This document shows positions 63,838-64,000 of a DNA stretch of 64,000 nucleotides, piece by piece. A program made the translations under genes and the position numbers. Origin of the DNA: Epilithonimonas sp. JDS (GTDB taxonomy: Bacteria > Bacteroidota > Bacteroidia > Flavobacteriales > Weeksellaceae); contig NZ_JAJSAX010000004.1 of assembly GCF_021261315.1 (NCBI RefSeq), positions 62,001-126,000 of the forward strand. The letters run 5' to 3'. The notes under the pieces were generated by a model. The model saw only the letters and a list, made by a program, of their open reading frames with translations. It was not told where the DNA came from and searched no databases. Each line of letters begins with the position of its first letter. Within the stretch, counting starts at the first letter, position 1.

Positions 63838-64000
63838 TATTAAATTAGGTGATTGCAAATCAGGTTACCACTCATTATTTTTTATCTATGGCATCTACTT
63901 TAATTAGTCTCATTTTAAAAATCTAATCATAAAAAAGTTTTAATAAGGAATATTACCTTTCCCTAATCGTAAAACAACTTGTCGAATCTGTGGTAAAAAG

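Overview
The window looks like a chromosome segment of a Flavobacteriia bacterium close to Chryseobacterium/Elizabethkingia (Weeksellaceae). The signs are type IX secretion (T9SS) C-terminal sorting domains, TonB/SusC-SusD outer-membrane import genes, TPR-AraC sensor-regulators, Bacteroidetes -7 boxes (TAnnTTTG), and an RteC/topoisomerase III/DUF3945 mobile-element module. Species assignment is inference from gene content only.

Layout. 0-7.6 kb: the end of a LytTR regulator, then a sugar-uptake locus (LacI regulator, divergent TonB receptor, GH100-like invertase, uridine-kinase-like P-loop kinase, SLC45-type MFS transporter) that reads as a sucrose or related oligosaccharide pathway. 7.7-17.3 kb: a membrane TPR-AraC regulator, its TPR partner, and a tight run of four secreted T9SS cargo proteins (two ELWxxDGT repeat paralogues, one LRR-like protein, one M36 metalloprotease). 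17.5-22.9 kb and 29-37.1 kb: accessory genes built largely from HxlR regulators divergently paired with an oxidoreductase or hydrolase (five HxlR genes in 18.5 kb). 23-28.8 kb: a DNA-damage module (error-prone DnaE, DinB, divergent S24/LexA-like repressor, AlkB). 37.3-41.4 kb: excision/regulation genes typical of Bacteroidetes integrative conjugative elements (HTH, DUF3945, topoisomerase III). 41.5-44.7 kb: aldo/keto reductase with AraC regulator, an exported Rid protein, and small proteins.

45-51.1 kb is a conspicuously AT-rich island of poorly known genes: an HTH-ImmA/IrrE protease with a 181-aa partner, a zinc-finger/HNH-like protein, DUF2188, a second AlkB-like dioxygenase divergent from a methyltransferase-like gene plus an unknown 323-aa partner, and an XRE repressor. 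51.2-51.75 kb is a non-coding stretch with strong base-pairing potential that leads into a SusC-SusD-S9 peptidase operon. Facing that operon is a run of small exported or Cys-containing peptides and a MauE-like redox membrane protein; a TPR-AraC regulator and rteC follow.

The two best candidates for undescribed biology are (i) the SusCD/S9 peptidase/small peptide/MauE cluster with its structured leader (51.2-62.9 kb), which looks like a system that makes, folds, recognises or imports a peptide, and (ii) the AlkB-like plus methyltransferase-like divergon in the AT-rich island (48.6-50.8 kb), which could be a nucleic-acid modification or defence module. Two decayed genes (a serine recombinase at 17.5 kb and an AlkB fragment at 34.1 kb) show past turnover of this accessory region.
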